Part shown: positions 61,845 through 64,000 of the stretch, piece after piece
How the letters are laid out: every line of letters begins with the position of its first letter
How positions within the stretch are numbered: the stretch's first letter is position 1
Source of the DNA: Natronospira bacteriovora
GTDB lineage: Bacteria; Pseudomonadota; Gammaproteobacteria; Natronospirales; Natronospiraceae
Direction: 5' to 3'
Length of the DNA stretch: 64,000 nt
Assembly: GCF_030848495.1 (NCBI RefSeq)
Contig: NZ_JAVDDT010000002.1
Location: 124,001 to 188,000, forward strand
The notes under the pieces: model-generated
The model's database searches: none
The model's input: the letters and a program-made list of their open reading frames with translations, nothing else
Told to the model about the DNA's origin: nothing
Made by a program: the position numbers and the translations under genes

Positions 61845-63587
61845 ATGAAGTGGCTAAAACGAATTTGCACCGGACTGGGTGCGCTGGTTCTTGTGCTCGT
61901 CGCCATCACCCTGGTGGTGAGTCTCGTCAGCCGTGACAGCGTGCCGCGACAGGCGGTACTGAGCATCAATCTGGAGCAGGGCGTGATCGAGTCCGTCCCG
62001 GACGACCCGTTGGCCAGGGCCATGCTGGGGGAGCGCCTGATTCTGCGTGATGTGGTGGAGACCATTGACCGGGCCGCCGAGGACGATCGAGTCAAGGCCC
62101 TGATCGCCCGGGTGGGCGGTGCCAGTCAGGGCACGGCGGCCGTTCAGGAGCTGCGCCAGGCGGTGCTCCGCTTCCGCGAAAGCGGCAAACCGGCCATTGC
62201 CTATGCCGAGACCATTGGTGAGGTGGGGCCCGGCAACCAGGGTTACTACCTGGCCACCGCCTTCGACGAGATTCACATGCAGCAATCCGGTGATATCGGC
62301 CTGGTGGGGCTGATGACGGAAAGCCTGTTCCTGGGCGGCGCCTTCGAAAAGTTCGACGTGGAACCGCGCTTCGATCATCGCCATGAATACAAGAATGCCA
62401 AGAACATGTTCACCGAGACCGGCTACACCGATGCTCATCGGGAAGCCGAGCAGACCCTGCTCGATGACATGTTTTCGGTCATGGCAAAGGATATCGCCGA
62501 GGCCCGTGGTCTGAGTGTGGATGAGGTGCGGAGCCTGATTGATCGAGGTCCCTTCCTGGGCCGTGAAGCCCTCGATGCCGGGCTCATTGACGGCATTGCC
62601 TATCGCAGTGAAATCAACGACTTGCTTGAAGAGCGGGTGGGTGGTTTCGAGCTGATCGAGCAACGGCGTTATCTTGCGCTGGCCGGCCGTCCCCATCAGC
62701 GGGGCACCGGTGTGGCGGTGATCCATGGCACCGGCGGAGTGGGCCGTGGCGAGAGTGGATTCAGTCCGCTGTTCGGCAATGTCTTCATGGGCTCGGATAC
62801 CGTCAGTCGGGCCTTCCAGAGCGCCATCGACGATGCCGAGGTCAAGGCCATTCTGTTCCGTGTGGACAGCCCCGGCGGCTCCTATGTCGCCTCCGACGCC
62901 ATTCTCCACAAGGTGCGCCAGGCCCGTGCGGCCGGCAAGCCGGTGGTGGTGAGCATGGGCAATGTGGCGGCCTCCGGTGGCTATTTCGTGGCCATGGACG
63001 CGGATCGCATCATCGCCCAGCCGGGCACCATCACCGGTTCCATCGGTGTCCTGGGCGGCAAGCTCCTGACCAGTGATTACTGGGAAGAACGCTTTGGCAT
63101 TCGCTGGGAATCACTGGTTACCAGTGACAATGCCACCATGTACAGCAGTGGCCATGACTACAGCGAACAGGGTTGGCAACGCCACCAGGATTGGCTGGAC
63201 CGGGTGTACGAGGATTTCGTGGCCCAGGCCGCCGCCGGCCGGGACATGAGCTACGAGGAACTGGAAGCCTTCGCCAAGGGACGCATCTGGACCGGGCAGC
63301 AGGCTCTGGAACGCGGCCTGGTTGACGGCGTGGGTGGCTACGGTGAATCCATGGCCGCCATCCGCGAACTGCTGGAACTGGACGCTGATGCTCCGCTCAA
63401 GCTCAAGGCTTATCCCGAGCCCAAGGGCTGGATGGGGCTGTTGGGTGGGGGGTCGCCGCAACCCGTGGCCACCAGCGCGGCCGTACAGGCACTGGAGAGC
63501 ATCCAGCCCCTGATGCGCCAGCTGCGTCGCGCGGGCATCGTCGGTGAAAAGGCGATACTCGAAGCGGATATCCCTGAGGTGAAATGA
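61845..63587 (+). CDS. sppA: signal peptide peptidase SppA, 67K type
   Basis: A 580-aa inner-membrane serine protease that degrades cleaved signal peptides. One N-terminal membrane helix (GLGALVLVLVAITLVVSLVS) precedes two tandem S49 domains. The catalytic Lys is Lys183 in HEYKNAKNMFTETG of the first domain, and the nucleophile is Ser377 in GNVAASGGYFVAMD of the second. That split dyad is the long SppA form. ATG 61845 follows GGGGGG; a GTG at 61839 is less likely. Hexamer arrays and a terminator follow. Confidence 0.93.
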   Translation: MKWLKRICTGLGALVLVLVAITLVVSLVSRDSVPRQAVLSINLEQGVIESVPDDPLARAMLGERLILRDVVETIDRAAEDDRVKALIARVGGASQGTAAVQELRQAVLRFRESGKPAIAYAETIGEVGPGNQGYYLATAFDEIHMQQSGDIGLVGLMTESLFLGGAFEKFDVEPRFDHRHEYKNAKNMFTETGYTDAHREAEQTLLDDMFSVMAKDIAEARGLSVDEVRSLIDRGPFLGREALDAGLIDGIAYRSEINDLLEERVGGFELIEQRRYLALAGRPHQRGTGVAVIHGTGGVGRGESGFSPLFGNVFMGSDTVSRAFQSAIDDAEVKAILFRVDSPGGSYVASDAILHKVRQARAAGKPVVVSMGNVAASGGYFVAMDADRIIAQPGTITGSIGVLGGKLLTSDYWEERFGIRWESLVTSDNATMYSSGHDYSEQGWQRHQDWLDRVYEDFVAQAAAGRDMSYEELEAFAKGRIWTGQQALERGLVDGVGGYGESMAAIRELLELDADAPLKLKAYPEPKGWMGLLGGGSPQPVATSAAVQALESIQPLMRQLRRAGIVGEKAILEADIPEVK

Positions 63588-63678
63588 ACCATCAGACAAT
63601 CAACGTGCCCGACAAGTCGTAATCGTAATCGTAATCGTAATCGTAATCGGCTCTTAATCGGGCAATCGAAGCCAAACA

Positions 63679-63734
63679 ACGAGCTGCAGGCAGAACCGTT
63701 CCGAAGGGTTCCCCGCCTGCAGCTCGTTTTTTTT
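63679..63734 (+). terminator. intrinsic terminator of sppA
   Basis: A perfect 13-bp stem (ACGAGCTGCAGGC with GCCTGCAGCTCGT) encloses a smaller GAACC/GGTTC hairpin and runs into eight T. Embedded between the two hexamer arrays. Confidence 0.9.
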
Positions 63735-63740
63735 AAAATC

Positions 63741-63781
<41 letters not shown>

Positions 63782-63887
63782 CAAATGCGTCGGGAACGTA
63801 TTTGAACTCGCGCTCTGCGCGAGGCCCCGACCGCAGGGAGGGGTGAGTCTCATGGATGAGACGAATAACGACAGCGGCTGGGTCTTG

Positions 63888-63893
63888 TATAAT
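63888..63893 (+). promoter_or_regulatory. -10 box 8 bp before the next start codon
   Basis: TATAAT preceded by TG (extended -10 context). The ATG at 63902 follows after 8 bases, so the mRNA would be almost leaderless, like gltX. No clear -35. Confidence 0.45.
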
Positions 63894-63901
63894 CCCCCAC
63901 C

Positions 63902-64000
63902 ATGCCTCGATCACTCCCCATCCTCGCCCGTCTGTTCAACGTCAGTGGCCGAATCCGTTTCGCCGATCACGCCATTCGCGAAACTGCCGGCAATGTGCCG
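63902..64000 (+). CDS. N-terminal start of an unidentified gene (partial)
   Basis: 33 codons run open to the window edge, beginning MPRSLPILARLFNVSGRIRF. There is no signal peptide or recognisable motif. It follows a good -10 box but has no Shine-Dalgarno. It is supported mainly by its promoter and by codon use similar to its neighbours. Confidence 0.45.
   Translation, partial: MPRSLPILARLFNVSGRIRFADHAIRETAGNVP

Overview
This 64 kb window is a gene-dense, high-GC stretch of a gammaproteobacterial chromosome. Almost everything is core housekeeping. I see no phage, insertion sequence, CRISPR, restriction operon or secretion cluster. The gene order truA-trpF-trpB-trpA-accD-folC-dedD-cvpA-purF behind asd-fimV, the tig-clpP-clpX-lon-hupB-ppiD block, and gloB / methyltransferase / rnhA / dnaQ are gammaproteobacterial arrangements. 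trpBA between trpF and accD recalls the xanthomonad-type order. A long Mrp-type cation/proton antiporter operon and a very acidic FimV would suit a salt- or alkali-adapted member (Ectothiorhodospira-like or a deep relative of the xanthomonads). That placement is inference; no rRNA is present.

Layout. 1-4.6 kb: partial gene, beta-barrel outer-membrane protein, creatininase-family hydrolase, BaiN/YhiN flavoprotein, HD-GYP protein. 4.7-7.2 kb (minus): SCO, PCu(A)C copper chaperone, psd, msrC. 7.3-11.5 kb: prmB, aroC, MFS transporter, asd. 11.6-25.8 kb: fimV, a CbiQ/EcfT-like membrane protein, truA, trpFBA, accD, folC, dedD, cvpA, purF, glycerate kinase, miaE. 25.8-31.2 kb: lpxH-ppiA (minus), gltX and cysS (plus), folD (minus). 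31.4-32.4 kb: four tRNAs (Pro, Arg, His, Lys), with tRNA-Lys followed by 2.5 copies of a 213-bp repeat that contains the tRNA 3' end. 32.4-36.7 kb: aminotransferase, lipoprotein hydrolase, a DUF559 protein with an altered nuclease motif, DUF6164, pirin. 37.0-46.2 kb: tRNA-Leu, tig, clpP, clpX, lon, hupB, tRNA-Val, tRNA-Asp, ppiD. 46.3-53.8 kb: dicarboxylate symporter, fabI, mltD, gloB, methyltransferase, rnhA, dnaQ, GNAT. 54.0-61.5 kb (minus): ten-gene Mrp operon. 61.8-64 kb: sppA, hexamer repeats, and the start of an unidentified gene.

How the genes work together. trpFBA carries out the last steps of tryptophan synthesis. tig, clpP, clpX, lon and ppiD form a protein-quality block, with a heat-shock-type promoter upstream of lon. 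SCO and PCu(A)C fit copper delivery to a haem-copper oxidase. The antiporter operon follows the subunit order of the Mrp-like half of archaeal membrane-bound hydrogenase (E-F-G-MbhD/E-B-C-D). It then adds two more NuoM/MrpD-like subunits and an unknown two-helix protein.

The most unusual material is non-coding. It comprises (1) a dispersed family of TCGTTG/TCGTAA hexamer arrays ending in TCGG at three gene ends, one folding into a perfect 29-bp hairpin between convergent genes; (2) the tRNA-Lys-derived 213-bp repeats, reminiscent in design of the E. coli tyrT distal repeats; and (3) a 14-bp GGCTTGCAGCTTGA repeat next to terminators.
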